From Tritrichomonas musculus (Eukaryota > Parabasalia > Tritrichomonadida > Tritrichomonadidae): a stretch of DNA of 64,000 nt. Both the position numbers and the translations under genes were made by a program. Of the stretch, positions 24,841 to 39,078 are shown one piece after another. The notes under the pieces are model-generated. The model saw only the letters and a program-made list of their open reading frames with translations. It made no database searches and had not been told where the DNA came from. Location of the stretch: NCBI GenBank assembly GCA_039105265.1, contig JAPFFF010000038.1, positions 124,001 through 188,000 of the forward strand. The letters run 5' to 3'. Position 1 is the first letter of the stretch. Every line of letters starts with the position of its first letter.

Positions 24841-27800
24841 TAAACAACAACGATTCTCTTCCAAGCAGCATCGATTCTCTTCCAAGCAGCATCGATTCTC
24901 TTCCAAGCAGCATCGATTCTCTTCCAAGCAGCATCGATTATCTCCCAAACAACAACGATTCTCTTCCAAGCAGCATCGATTATCTCCCAAACAACAACGA
25001 TTCTCTTCCAAACAACAACGATTCTCTTCCAAGCAGCATCGATTCTCTTCCAAGCAGCATCGATTCTCTTCCAAGCAGCATCGATTCTCTTCCAAACAAC
25101 AACGATTCTCTTCCAAGCAGCATCGATTCTCTTCCAAACAACAACGATTCTCTTCCAAACAACAACGATTCTCTTCCAAACAACAACGATTCTCTTCCAA
25201 GCAGCATCGATTCTCTTCCAAGCAGCATCGATTCTCTTCCAAACAACAACGATTCTCTTCCAAGCAGCATCGATTCTCTTCCAAGCAGCATCGATTCTCT
25301 TCCAAGCAGCATCGATTCTCTTCCAAGCAGCATCGATTCTCTTCCAAACAACAACGATTCTCTTCCAAGCAGCATCGATTCTCTTCCAAACAACAACGAT
25401 TCTCTTCCAAACAACAACGATTCTCTTCCAAACAACAACGATTCTCTTCCAAGCAGCATCGATTCTCTTCCAAGCAGCATCGATTCTCTTCCAAACAACA
25501 ACGATTCTCTTCCAAGCAGCATCGATTCTCTTCCAAGCAGCATCGATTCTCTTCCAAGCAGCATCGATTCTCTTCCAAACAACAACGATTCTCTTCCAAA
25601 CAACAACGATTCTCTTCCAAACAACAACGATTCTCTTCCAAGCAGCATCGATTCTCTTCCAAACAACAACGATTCTCTTCCAAACAACAACGATTCTCTT
25701 CCAAGCAGCATCGATTCTCTTCCAAACAACAACGATTCTCTTCCAAACAACAACGATTCTCTTCCAAGCAGCATCGATTCTCTTCCAAGCAGCATCGATT
25801 CTCTTCCAAGCAGCATCGATTCTCTTCCAAGCAGCATCGATTCTCTTCCAAGCAGCATCGATTCTCTTCCAAGCAGCATCGATTCTCTTCCAAACAACAA
25901 CGATTCTCTTCCAAGCAGCATCGATTATCTCCCAAACAACAACGATTCTCTTCCAAACAACAACGATTCTCTTCCAAACAACAACGATTCTCTTCCAAGC
26001 AGCATCGATTCTCTTCCAAGCAGCATCGATTCTCTTCCAAGCAGCATCGATTCTCTTCCAAACAACAACGATTCTCTTCCAAGCAGCATCGATTCTCTTC
26101 CAAGCAGCATCGATTCTCTTCCAAGCAGCATCGATTCTCTTCCAAACAACAACGATTCTCTTCCAAACAACAACGATTCTCTTCCAAACAACAACGATTC
26201 TCTTCCAAGCAGCATCGATTCTCTCCCAAACAACAACGATTCTCTTCCAAGCAGCATCGATTCTCTTCCAAGCAGCATCGATTCTCTTCCAAGCAGCATC
26301 GATTCTCTTCCAAGCAGCATCGATTCTCTTCCAAGCAGCATCGATTCTCTTCCAAGCAGCATCGATTCTCTTCCAAACAACAACGATTCTCTTCCAAACA
26401 ACAACGATTCTCTTCCAAACAACAACGATTCTCTTCCAAGCAGCATCGATTCTCTTCCAAGCAGCATCGATTCTCTTCCAAACAACAACGATTCTCTTCC
26501 AAACAACAACGATTCTCTTCCAAACAACAACGATTCTCTTCCAAGCAGCATCGATTCTCTTCCAAGCAGCATCGATTCTCTTCCAAGCAGCATCGATTCT
26601 CTTCCAAACAACAACGATTCTCTTCCAAACAACAACGATTCTCTTCCAAGCAGCATCGATTCTCTTCCAAGCAGCATCGATTCTCTTCCAAGCAGCATCG
26701 ATTCTCTTCCAAACAACAACGATTCTCTTCCAAACAACAACGATTCTCTTCCAAACAACAACGATTCTCTTCCAAGCAGCATCGATTCTCTTCCAAGCAG
26801 CATCGATTCTCTTCCAAGCAGCATCGATTCTCTTCCAAACAACAACGATTCTCTTCCAAACAACAACGATTCTCTTCCAAGCAGCATCGATTCTCTTCCA
26901 AGCAGCATCGATTCTCTTCCAAGCAGCATCGATTCTCTTCCAAACAACAACGATTCTCTTCCAAACAACAACGATTCTCTTCCAAACAACAACGATTCTC
27001 TTCCAAACAACAACGATTCTCTTCCAAGCAGCATCGATTCTCTTCCAAGCAGCATCGATTATCTCCCAAACAACAACGATTCTCTTCCAAGCAGCATCGA
27101 TTCTCTTCCAAGCAGCATCGATTCTCTTCCAAACAACAACGATTCTCTTCCAAACAACAACGATTCTCTTCCAAGCAGCATCGATTCTCTTCCAAGCAGC
27201 ATCGATTATCTCCCAAACAACAACGATTCTCTTCCAAACAACAACGATTCTCTTCCAAGCAGCATCGATTCTCTTCCAAACAACAACGATTCTCTTCCAA
27301 GCAGCATCGATTCTCTTCCAAACAACAACGATTCTCTTCCAAACAACAACGATTCTCTTCCAAACAACAACGATTCTCTTCCAAGCAGCATCGATTCTCT
27401 TCCAAGCAGCATCGATTCTCTTCCAAACAACAACGATTCTCTTCCAAACAACAACGATTCTCTTCCAAACAACAACGATTCTCTTCCAAGTAGCATCGAT
27501 TCTCTTCCATGCAGCATCGATTCTCTTCCAAACAACAACGATTCTCTTCCAAGCAGCATCGATTCTCTTCCAAACAACAACGATTCTCTTCCAAACAACA
27601 ACGATTCTCTTCCAAACAACAACGATTCTCTTCCAAGCAGCATCGATTCTCTTCCAAACAACAACGATTCTCTTCCAAACAACAACGATTCTCTTCCAAA
27701 CAACAACGATTCTCTTCCAAGCAGCATCGATTCTCTTCCAAGCAGCATCGATTCTCTTCCAAACAACAACGATTCTCTTCCAAGCAGCATCGATTCTCTT

Positions 27801-30800
27801 CCAAACAACAACGATTCTCTTCCAAACAACAACGATTCTCTTCCAAACAACAACGATTCTCTTCCAAGCAGCATCGATTCTCTTCCAAACAACAACGATT
27901 CTCTTCCAAACAACAACGATTCTCTTCCAAACAACAACGATTCTCTTCCAAACAACAACGATTCTCTTCCAAGCAGCATCGATTCTCTTCCAAGCAGCAT
28001 CGATTCTCTTCCAAACAACAACGATTCTCTTCCAAGCAGCATCGATTCTCTTCCAAACAACAACGATTCTCTTCCAAACAACAACGATTCTCTTCCAAAC
28101 AACAACGATTCTCTTCCAAGCAGCATCGATTCTCTTCCAAACAACAACGATTCTCTTCCAAACAACAACGATTCTCTTCCAAACAACAACGATTCTCTTC
28201 CAAGCAGCATCGATTCTCTTCCAAGCAGCATCGATTCTCTTCCAAACAACAACGATTCTCTTCCAAGCAGCATCGATTCTCTTCCAAACAACAACGATTC
28301 TCTTCCAAACAACAACGATTCTCTTCCAAACAACAACGATTCTCTTCCAAGCAGCATCGATTCTCTTCCAAACAACAACGATTCTCTTCCAAACAACAAC
28401 GATTCTCTTCCAAACAACAACGATTCTCTTCCAAACAACAACGATTCTCTTCCAAGCAGCATCGATTCTCTTCCAAGCAGCATCGATTCTCTTCCAAACA
28501 ACAACGATTCTCTTCCAAGCAGCATCGATTCTCTTCCAAACAACAACGATTCTCTTCCAAACAACAACGATTCTCTTCCAAACAACAACGATTCTCTTCC
28601 AAGCAGCATCGATTCTCTTCCAAACAACAACGATTCTCTTCCAAACAACAACGATTCTCTTCCAAACAACAACGATTCTCTTCCAAGCAGCATCGATTCT
28701 CTTCCAAGCAGCATCGATTCTCTTCCAAACAACAACGATTCTCTTCCAAGCAGCATCGATTCTCTTCCAAACAACAACGATTCTCTTCCAAACAACAACG
28801 ATTCTCTTCCAAACAACAACGATTCTCTTCCAAGCAGCATCGATTCTCTTCCAAACAACAACGATTCTCTTCCAAACAACAACGATTCTCTTCCAAACAA
28901 CAACGATTCTCTTCCAAGCAGCATCGATTCTCTTCCAAGCAGCATCGATTCTCTTCCAAACAACAACGATTCTCTTCCAAACAACAACGATTCTCTTCCA
29001 AACAACAACGATTCTCTTCCAAGCAGCATCGATTCTCTTCCAAGCAGCATCGATTATCTCCCAAACAACAACGATTCTCTTCCAAACAACAACGATTCTC
29101 TTCCAAACAACAACGATTCTCTTCCAAACAACAACGATTCTCTTCCAAACAACAACGATTCTCTTCCAAGCAGCATCGATTCTCTTCCAAGCAGCATCGA
29201 TTCTCTTCCAAACAACAACGATTCTCTTCCAAACAACAACGATTCTCTTCCAAACAACAACGATTCTCTTCCAAGCAGCATCGATTCTCTTCCAAACAAC
29301 AACGATTCTCTTCCAAACAACAACGATTCTCTTCCAAACAACAACGATTCTCTTCCAAGCAGCATCGATTCTCTTCCAAGCAGCATCGATTATCTCCCAA
29401 ACAACAACGATTCTCTTCCAAGCAGCATCGATTCTCTTCCAAACAACAACGATTCTCTTCCAAGCAGCATCGATTCTCTTCCAAGCAGCATCGATTCTCT
29501 TCCAAACAACAACGATTCTCTTCCAAGCAGCATCGATTATCTCCCAAACAACAACGATTCTCTTCCAAGCAGCATCGATTCTCTTCCAAACAACAACGAT
29601 TCTCTTCCAAACAACAACGATTCTCTTCCAAACAACAACGATTCTCTTCCAAACAACAACGATTCTCTTCCAAACAACAACGATTCTCTTCCAAACAACA
29701 ACGATTCTCTTCCAAGCAGCATCGATTCTCTTCCAAGCAGCATCGATTCTCTTCCAAACAACAACGATTCTCTTCCAAGCAGCATCGATTATCTCCCAAA
29801 CAACAACGATTCTCTTCCAAGCAGCATCGATTCTCTTCCAAACAACAAAGATTCTCTTCCAAACAACAACGATTCTCTTCCAAGCAGCATCGATTCTCTT
29901 CCAAACAACAACGATTCTCTTCCAAGCAGCATCGATTCTCTTCCAAGCAGCATCGATTCTCTTCCAAACAACAACGATTCTCTTCCAAGCAGCATCGATT
30001 ATCTCCCAAACAACAACGATTCTCTTCCAAGCAGCATCGATTCTCTTCCAAACAACAAAGATTCTCTTCCAAGCAGCATCGATTCTCTTCCAAGCAGCAT
30101 CGATTCTCTTCCAAGCAGCATCGATTCTCTTCCAAACAACAACGATTCTCTTCCAAACAACAACGATTCTCTTCCAAGCAGCATCGATTCTCTTCCAAGC
30201 AGCATCGATTCTCTTCCAAACAACAACGATTCTCTTCCAAGCAGCATCGATTCTCTTCCAAACAACAACGATTCTCTTCCAAGCAGCATCGATTATCTCC
30301 CAAACAACAACGATTCTCTTCCAAGCAGCATCGATTCTCTTCCAAACAACAAAGATTCTCTTCCAAACAACAACGATTCTCTTCCAAGCAGCATCGATTC
30401 TCTTCCAAGCAGCATCGATTCTCTTCCAAGCAGCATCGATTCTCTTCCAAACAACAACGATTCTCTTCCAAGCAGCATCGATTCTCTTCCAAGCAGCATC
30501 GATTCTCTTCCAAGCAGCATCGATTCTCTTCCAAACAACAACGATTCTCTTCCAAACAACAACGATTCTCTTCCAAACAACAACGATTCTCTTCCAAACA
30601 ACAACGATTCTCTTCCAAGCAGCATCGATTCTCTTCCAAGCAGCATCGATTATCTCCCAAACAACAACGATTCTCTTCCAAGCAGCATCGATTCTCTTCC
30701 AAGCAGCATCGATTCTCTTCCAAACAACAACGATTCTCTTCCAAACAACAACGATTCTCTTCCAAACAACAACGATTCTCTTCCAAGTAGCATCGATTCT

Positions 30801-30972
30801 CTTCCAAGCAGCATCGATTCTCTTCCAAACAACAACGATTCTCTTCCAAACAACAACGATTCTCTTCCAAACAACAACGATTCTCTTCCAAACAACAACG
30901 ATTCTCTTCCAAACAACAACGATTCTCTTCCAAGCAGCATCGATTCTCTTCCAAGCAGCATCGATTATCTCC
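24841..30972. repeat. Block 5: chimeric block (6,132 bp, 292 units)
   Basis: Its head, a 45-unit module at 24980-25921 and a 54-unit module at 25925-27055, matches blocks 2 and 6. Its right part, a long phrase-array module at 27206-29050 and the modules from 29054 to 30961, matches blocks 3 and 4. The modules found between these parts in block 3 (equivalents of 13483-13773 and 14281-14949) are absent. This is what an exchange between a block-2/6 type and a block-3 type would leave, with the join between about 26,900 and 27,480. Confidence 0.85.
27486..28913. repeat. Phrase array in block 5: expanded to six copies
   Basis: Sixty-eight units form six phrases of 11, 12, 11, 12, 11 and 11 units, against five phrases in the other full arrays. 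The expansion is 12 units (252 bp). The alternation 11-12-11-12 suggests that a pair of phrases was duplicated by out-of-register exchange. Confidence 0.9.
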
Positions 30973-32159
30973 TAAACAACAACGATTCTCTTCCAAGCAG
31001 CATCGATTCTCTTCCAAGCAGCATCGATTCTCTTCCAAGCAGCATCGATTCTCTTCCAAGCAGCATCGATTATCTCCCAAACAACAACGATTCTCTTCCA
31101 AGCAGCATCGATTATCTCCCAAACAACAACGATTCTCTTCCAAACAACAACGATTCTCTTCCAAGCAGCATCGATTCTCTTCCAAGCAGCATCGATTCTC
31201 TTCCAAGCAGCATCGATTCTCTTCCAAACAACAACGATTCTCTTCCAAGCAGCATCGATTCTCTTCCAAACAACAACGATTCTCTTCCAAACAACAACGA
31301 TTCTCTTCCAAACAACAACGATTCTCTTCCAAGCAGCATCGATTCTCTTCCAAGCAGCATCGATTCTCTTCCAAACAACAACGATTCTCTTCCAAGCAGC
31401 ATCGATTCTCTTCCAAGCAGCATCGATTCTCTTCCAAGCAGCATCGATTCTCTTCCAAGCAGCATCGATTCTCTTCCAAACAACAACGATTCTCTTCCAA
31501 GCAGCATCGATTCTCTTCCAAACAACAACGATTCTCTTCCAAACAACAACGATTCTCTTCCAAACAACAACGATTCTCTTCCAAGCAGCATCGATTCTCT
31601 TCCAAGCAGCATCGATTCTCTTCCAAACAACAACGATTCTCTTCCAAGCAGCATCGATTCTCTTCCAAGCAGCATCGATTCTCTTCCAAGCAGCATCGAT
31701 TCTCTTCCAAACAACAACGATTCTCTTCCAAACAACAACGATTCTCTTCCAAACAACAACGATTCTCTTCCAAGCAGCATCGATTCTCTTCCAAACAACA
31801 ACGATTCTCTTCCAAACAACAACGATTCTCTTCCAAGCAGCATCGATTCTCTTCCAAACAACAACGATTCTCTTCCAAACAACAACGATTCTCTTCCAAG
31901 CAGCATCGATTCTCTTCCAAGCAGCATCGATTCTCTTCCAAGCAGCATCGATTCTCTTCCAAGCAGCATCGATTCTCTTCCAAGCAGCATCGATTCTCTT
32001 CCAAGCAGCATCGATTCTCTTCCAAACAACAACGATTCTCTTCCAAGCAGCATCGATTATCTCCCAAACAACAACGATTCTCTTCCAAACAACAACGATT
32101 CTCTTCCAAACAACAACGATTCTCTTCCAAGCAGCATCGATTCTCTTCCAAGCAGCATC

Positions 32160-35100
32160 GATTCTCTTCCAAGCAGCATCGATTCTCTTCCAAACAACAA
32201 CGATTCTCTTCCAAGCAGCATCGATTCTCTTCCAAGCAGCATCGATTCTCTTCCAAGCAGCATCGATTCTCTTCCAAACAACAACGATTCTCTTCCAAAC
32301 AACAACGATTCTCTTCCAAACAACAACGATTCTCTTCCAAGCAGCATCGATTCTCTCCCAAACAACAACGATTCTCTTCCAAGCAGCATCGATTCTCTTC
32401 CAAGCAGCATCGATTCTCTTCCAAGCAGCATCGATTCTCTTCCAAGCAGCATCGATTCTCTTCCAAGCAGCATCGATTCTCTTCCAAGCAGCATCGATTC
32501 TCTTCCAAACAACAACGATTCTCTTCCAAACAACAACGATTCTCTTCCAAACAACAACGATTCTCTTCCAAGCAGCATCGATTCTCTTCCAAGCAGCATC
32601 GATTCTCTTCCAAACAACAACGATTCTCTTCCAAACAACAACGATTCTCTTCCAAACAACAACGATTCTCTTCCAAGCAGCATCGATTCTCTTCCAAGCA
32701 GCATCGATTCTCTTCCAAGCAGCATCGATTCTCTTCCAAACAACAACGATTCTCTTCCAAACAACAACGATTCTCTTCCAAGCAGCATCGATTCTCTTCC
32801 AAGCAGCATCGATTCTCTTCCAAGCAGCATCGATTCTCTTCCAAACAACAACGATTCTCTTCCAAACAACAACGATTCTCTTCCAAACAACAACGATTCT
32901 CTTCCAAGCAGCATCGATTCTCTTCCAAGCAGCATCGATTCTCTTCCAAGCAGCATCGATTCTCTTCCAAACAACAACGATTCTCTTCCAAACAACAACG
33001 ATTCTCTTCCAAGCAGCATCGATTCTCTTCCAAGCAGCATCGATTCTCTTCCAAGCAGCATCGATTCTCTTCCAAACAACAACGATTCTCTTCCAAACAA
33101 CAACGATTCTCTTCCAAACAACAACGATTCTCTTCCAAACAACAACGATTCTCTTCCAAGCAGCATCGATTCTCTTCCAAGCAGCATCGATTATCTCCCA
33201 AACAACAACGATTCTCTTCCAAGCAGCATCGATTCTCTTCCAAGCAGCATCGATTCTCTTCCAAACAACAACGATTCTCTTCCAAACAACAACGATTCTC
33301 TTCCAAACAACAACGATTCTCTTCCAAGTAGCATCGATTCTCTTCCAAGCAGCATCGATTATCTCCCAAACAACAACGATTCTCTTCCAAGCAGCATCGA
33401 TTCTCTTCCAAACAACAACGATTCTCTTCCAAACAACAACGATTCTCTTCCAAACAACAACGATTCTCTTCCAAACAACAACGATTCTCTTCCAAACAAC
33501 AACGATTCTCTTCCAAGCAGCATCGATTCTCTTCCAAGCAGCATCGATTATCTCCCAAACAACAACGATTCTCTTCCAAGCAGCATCGATTCTCTTCCAA
33601 GCAGCATCGATTCTCTTCCAAACAACAACGATTCTCTTCCAAACAACAACGATTCTCTTCCAAGCAGCATCGATTCTCTTCCAAGCAGCATCGATTCTCT
33701 TCCAAGCAGCATCGATTCTCTTCCAAACAACAACGATTCTCTTCCAAACAACAACGATTCTCTTCCAAGCAGCATCGATTCTCTTCCAAGCAGCATCGAT
33801 TATCTCCCAAACAACAACGATTCTCTTCCAAGCAGCATCGATTCTCTTCCAAGCAGCATCGATTCTCTTCCAAGCAGCATCGATTCTCTTCCAAGCAGCA
33901 TCGATTCTCTTCCAAGCAGCATCGATTCTCTTCCAAGCAGCATCGATTCTCTTCCAAACAACAACGATTCTCTTCCAAGCAGCATCGATTCTCTTCCAAG
34001 CAGCATCGATTCTCTTCCAAGCAGCATCGATTCTCTTCCAAACAACAACGATTCTCTTCCAAACAACAACGATTCTCTTCCAAACAACAACGATTCTCTT
34101 CCAAACAACAACGATTCTCTTCCAAGCAGCATCGATTCTCTTCCAAGCAGCATCGATTATCTCCCAAACAACAACGATTCTCTTCCAAGCAGCATCGATT
34201 CTCTTCCAAGCAGCATCGATTCTCTTCCAAACAACAACGATTCTCTTCCAAACAACAACGATTCTCTTCCAAACAACAACGATTCTCTTCCAAGTAGCAT
34301 CGATTCTCTTCCAAGCAGCATCGATTATCTCCCAAACAACAACGATTCTCTTCCAAGCAGCATCGATTCTCTTCCAAACAACAACGATTCTCTTCCAAAC
34401 AACAACGATTCTCTTCCAAACAACAACGATTCTCTTCCAAACAACAACGATTCTCTTCCAAACAACAACGATTCTCTTCCAAGCAGCATCGATTCTCTTC
34501 CAAGCAGCATCGATTATCTCCCAAACAACAACGATTCTCTTCCAAGCAGCATCGATTCTCTTCCAAGCAGCATCGATTCTCTTCCAAACAACAACGATTC
34601 TCTTCCAAACAACAACGATTCTCTTCCAAGCAGCATCGATTCTCTTCCAAGCAGCATCGATTATCTCCCAAACAACAACGATTCTCTTCCAAACAACAAC
34701 GATTCTCTTCCAAGCAGCATCGATTCTCTTCCAAACAACAACGATTCTCTTCCAAGCAGCATCGATTCTCTTCCAAGCAGCATCGATTCTCTTCCAAGCA
34801 GCATCGATTCTCTTCCAAACAACAACGATTCTCTTCCAAACAACAACGATTCTCTTCCAAACAACAACGATTCTCTTCCAAGCAGCATCGATTCTCTTCC
34901 AAACAACAACGATTCTCTTCTAAACAACAACGATTCTCTTCCAAACAACAACGATTCTCTTCCAAACAACAACGATTCTCTTCCAAGTAGCATCGATTCT
35001 CTTCCATGCAGCATCGATTATCTCCCAAACAACAACGATTCTCTTCCAAGCAGCATCGATTCTCTTCCAAACAACAACGATTCTCTTCCAAACAACAACG

Positions 35101-35340
35101 ATTCTCTTCCAAACAACAACGATTCTCTTCCAAGCAGCATCGATTCTCTTCCAAACAACAACGATTCTCTTCCAAACAACAACGATTCTCTTCCAAACAA
35201 CAACGATTCTCTTCCAAGCAGCATCGATTCTCTTCCAAACAACAACGATTCTCTTCCAAGCAGCATCGATTCTCTTCCAAGCAGCATCGATTCTCTTCCA
35301 AGCAGCATCGATTCTCTTCCAAACAACAACGATTCTCTTC
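32160..35340. repeat. Left copy of a 3.2-kb tandem duplication in block 6 (edges approximate)
   Basis: B' spacings at 33191, 33359, 33548, 33800, 34157, 34325, 34514, 34661 and 35018 recur at 36887, 37055, 37286, 37538, 37895, 38063, 38252, 38399 and 38756. The shift is 3,696 bases for the first two and 3,738 for the rest; the 42-base step is two extra A units in the module at 37055. Unit order is shared from about 32,160 to about 35,340. Confidence 0.85.
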
Positions 35341-35855
35341 CAAACAACAACGATTCTCTTCCAAGCAGCATCGATTCTCTTCCAAGCAGCATCGATTCTC
35401 TTCCAAACAACAACGATTCTCTTCCAAACAACAACGATTCTCTTCCAAGCAGCATCGATTCTCTTCCAAACAACAACGATTCTCTTCCAAACAACAACGA
35501 TTCTCTTCCAAACAACAACGATTCTCTTCCAAACAACAACGATTCTCTTCCAAACAACAACGATTCTCTTCCAAACAACAACGATTCTCTTCCAAACAAC
35601 AACGATTCTCTTCCAAGCAGCATCGATTCTCTTCCAAGCAGCATCGATTATCTCCCAAACAACAACGATTCTCTTCCAAGCAGCATCGATTCTCTTCCAA
35701 ACAACAACGATTCTCTTCCAAACAACAACGATTCTCTTCCAAACAACAACGATTCTCTTCCAAGCAGCATCGATTCTCTTCCAAGCAGCATCGATTCTCT
35801 TCCAAACAACAACGATTCTCTTCCAAGCAGCATCGATTATCTCCCAAACAACAAC

Positions 35856-38800
35856 GATTCTCTTCCAAGCAGCATCGATTCTCTTCCAAACAACAAAGAT
35901 TCTCTTCCAAGCAGCATCGATTCTCTTCCAAGCAGCATCGATTCTCTTCCAAGCAGCATCGATTCTCTTCCAAACAACAACGATTCTCTTCCAAACAACA
36001 ACGATTCTCTTCCAAACAACAACGATTCTCTTCCAAGCAGCATCGATTCTCTCCCAAACAACAACGATTCTCTTCCAAGCAGCATCGATTCTCTTCCAAG
36101 CAGCATCGATTCTCTTCCAAGCAGCATCGATTCTCTTCCAAGCAGCATCGATTCTCTTCCAAGCAGCATCGATTCTCTTCCAAGCAGCATCGATTCTCTT
36201 CCAAACAACAACGATTCTCTTCCAAACAACAACGATTCTCTTCCAAACAACAACGATTCTCTTCCAAGCAGCATCGATTCTCTTCCAAGCAGCATCGATT
36301 CTCTTCCAAACAACAACGATTCTCTTCCAAACAACAACGATTCTCTTCCAAACAACAACGATTCTCTTCCAAGCAGCATCGATTCTCTTCCAAGCAGCAT
36401 CGATTCTCTTCCAAGCAGCATCGATTCTCTTCCAAACAACAACGATTCTCTTCCAAACAACAACGATTCTCTTCCAAGCAGCATCGATTCTCTTCCAAGC
36501 AGCATCGATTCTCTTCCAAGCAGCATCGATTCTCTTCCAAACAACAACGATTCTCTTCCAAACAACAACGATTCTCTTCCAAACAACAACGATTCTCTTC
36601 CAAGCAGCATCGATTCTCTTCCAAGCAGCATCGATTCTCTTCCAAGCAGCATCGATTCTCTTCCAAACAACAACGATTCTCTTCCAAACAACAACGATTC
36701 TCTTCCAAGCAGCATCGATTCTCTTCCAAGCAGCATCGATTCTCTTCCAAGCAGCATCGATTCTCTTCCAAACAACAACGATTCTCTTCCAAACAACAAC
36801 GATTCTCTTCCAAACAACAACGATTCTCTTCCAAACAACAACGATTCTCTTCCAAGCAGCATCGATTCTCTTCCAAGCAGCATCGATTATCTCCCAAACA
36901 ACAACGATTCTCTTCCAAGCAGCATCGATTCTCTTCCAAGCAGCATCGATTCTCTTCCAAACAACAACGATTCTCTTCCAAACAACAACGATTCTCTTCC
37001 AAACAACAACGATTCTCTTCCAAGTAGCATCGATTCTCTTCCATGCAGCATCGATTATCTCCCAAACAACAACGATTCTCTTCCAAGCAGCATCGATTCT
37101 CTTCCAAACAACAACGATTCTCTTCCAAACAACAACGATTCTCTTCCAAACAACAACGATTCTCTTCCAAACAACAACGATTCTCTTCCAAACAACAACG
37201 ATTCTCTTCCAAACAACAACGATTCTCTTCCAAACAACAACGATTCTCTTCCAAGCAGCATCGATTCTCTTCCAAGCAGCATCGATTATCTCCCAAACAA
37301 CAACGATTCTCTTCCAAGCAGCATCGATTCTCTTCCAAGCAGCATCGATTCTCTTCCAAACAACAACGATTCTCTTCCAAACAACAACGATTCTCTTCCA
37401 AGCAGCATCGATTCTCTTCCAAGCAGCATCGATTCTCTTCCAAGCAGCATCGATTCTCTTCCAAACAACAACGATTCTCTTCCAAACAACAACGATTCTC
37501 TTCCAAGCAGCATCGATTCTCTTCCAAGCAGCATCGATTATCTCCCAAACAACAACGATTCTCTTCCAAGCAGCATCGATTCTCTTCCAAGCAGCATCGA
37601 TTCTCTTCCAAGCAGCATCGATTCTCTTCCAAGCAGCATCGATTCTCTTCCAAGCAGCATCGATTCTCTTCCAAGCAGCATCGATTCTCTTCCAAACAAC
37701 AACGATTCTCTTCCAAGCAGCATCGATTCTCTTCCAAGCAGCATCGATTCTCTTCCAAGCAGCATCGATTCTCTTCCAAACAACAACGATTCTCTTCCAA
37801 ACAACAACGATTCTCTTCCAAACAACAACGATTCTCTTCCAAACAACAACGATTCTCTTCCAAGCAGCATCGATTCTCTTCCAAGCAGCATCGATTATCT
37901 CCCAAACAACAACGATTCTCTTCCAAGCAGCATCGATTCTCTTCCAAGCAGCATCGATTCTCTTCCAAACAACAACGATTCTCTTCCAAACAACAACGAT
38001 TCTCTTCCAAACAACAACGATTCTCTTCCAAGTAGCATCGATTCTCTTCCAAGCAGCATCGATTATCTCCCAAACAACAACGATTCTCTTCCAAGCAGCA
38101 TCGATTCTCTTCCAAACAACAACGATTCTCTTCCAAACAACAACGATTCTCTTCCAAACAACAACGATTCTCTTACAAACAACAACGATTCTCTTCCAAA
38201 CAACAACGATTCTCTTCCAAGCAGCATCGATTCTCTTCCAAGCAGCATCGATTATCTCCCAAACAACAACGATTCTCTTCCAAGCAGCATCGATTCTCTT
38301 CCAAGCAGCATCGATTCTCTTCCAAACAACAACGATTCTCTTCCAAACAACAACGATTCTCTTCCAAGCAGCATCGATTCTCTTCCAAGCAGCATCGATT
38401 ATCTCCCAAACAACAACGATTCTCTTCCAAACAACAACGATTCTCTTCCAAGCAGCATCGATTCTCTTCCAAACAACAACGATTCTCTTCCAAGCAGCAT
38501 CGATTCTCTTCCAAGCAGCATCGATTCTCTTCCAAGCAGCATCGATTCTCTTCCAAACAACAACGATTCTCTTCCAAACAACAACGATTCTCTTCCAAAC
38601 AACAACGATTCTCTTCCAAGCAGCATCGATTCTCTTCCAAACAACAACGATTCTCTTCTAAACAACAACGATTCTCTTCCAAACAACAACGATTCTCTTC
38701 CAAACAACAACGATTCTCTTCCAAGTAGCATCGATTCTCTTCCATGCAGCATCGATTATCTCCCAAACAACAACGATTCTCTTCCAAGCAGCATCGATTC

Positions 38801-39078
38801 TCTTCCAAACAACAACGATTCTCTTCCAAACAACAACGATTCTCTTCCAAACAACAACGATTCTCTTCCAAGCAGCATCGATTCTCTTCCAAACAACAAC
38901 GATTCTCTTCCAAACAACAACGATTCTCTTCCAAACAACAACGATTCTCTTCCAAGCAGCATCGATTCTCTTCCAAACAACAACGATTCTCTTCCAAGCA
39001 GCATCGATTCTCTTCCAAGCAGCATCGATTCTCTTCCAAGCAGCATCGATTCTCTTCCAAACAACAACGATTCTCTTC
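35856..39078. repeat. Right copy of the 3.2-kb tandem duplication in block 6 (edges approximate)
   Basis: It matches the left copy in unit order, with two extra A units in 37055-37282. It also has a CCATGCAG unit at 37043 where the left copy has an ordinary B unit, and a private C-to-A change at 38175. About 500 bases between the copies (35,340-35,856) belong to neither and include a CAAAGATT cassette. Confidence 0.83.
38175..38175. repeat. Private C-to-A change in an A unit
   Basis: The unit reads TCTTACAAAC instead of TCTTCCAAAC. It is the only unit I noticed with a change at the first C of the variable half. The equivalent unit in the left copy of the duplication is normal, so the change came after the duplication. 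Confidence 0.9.
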
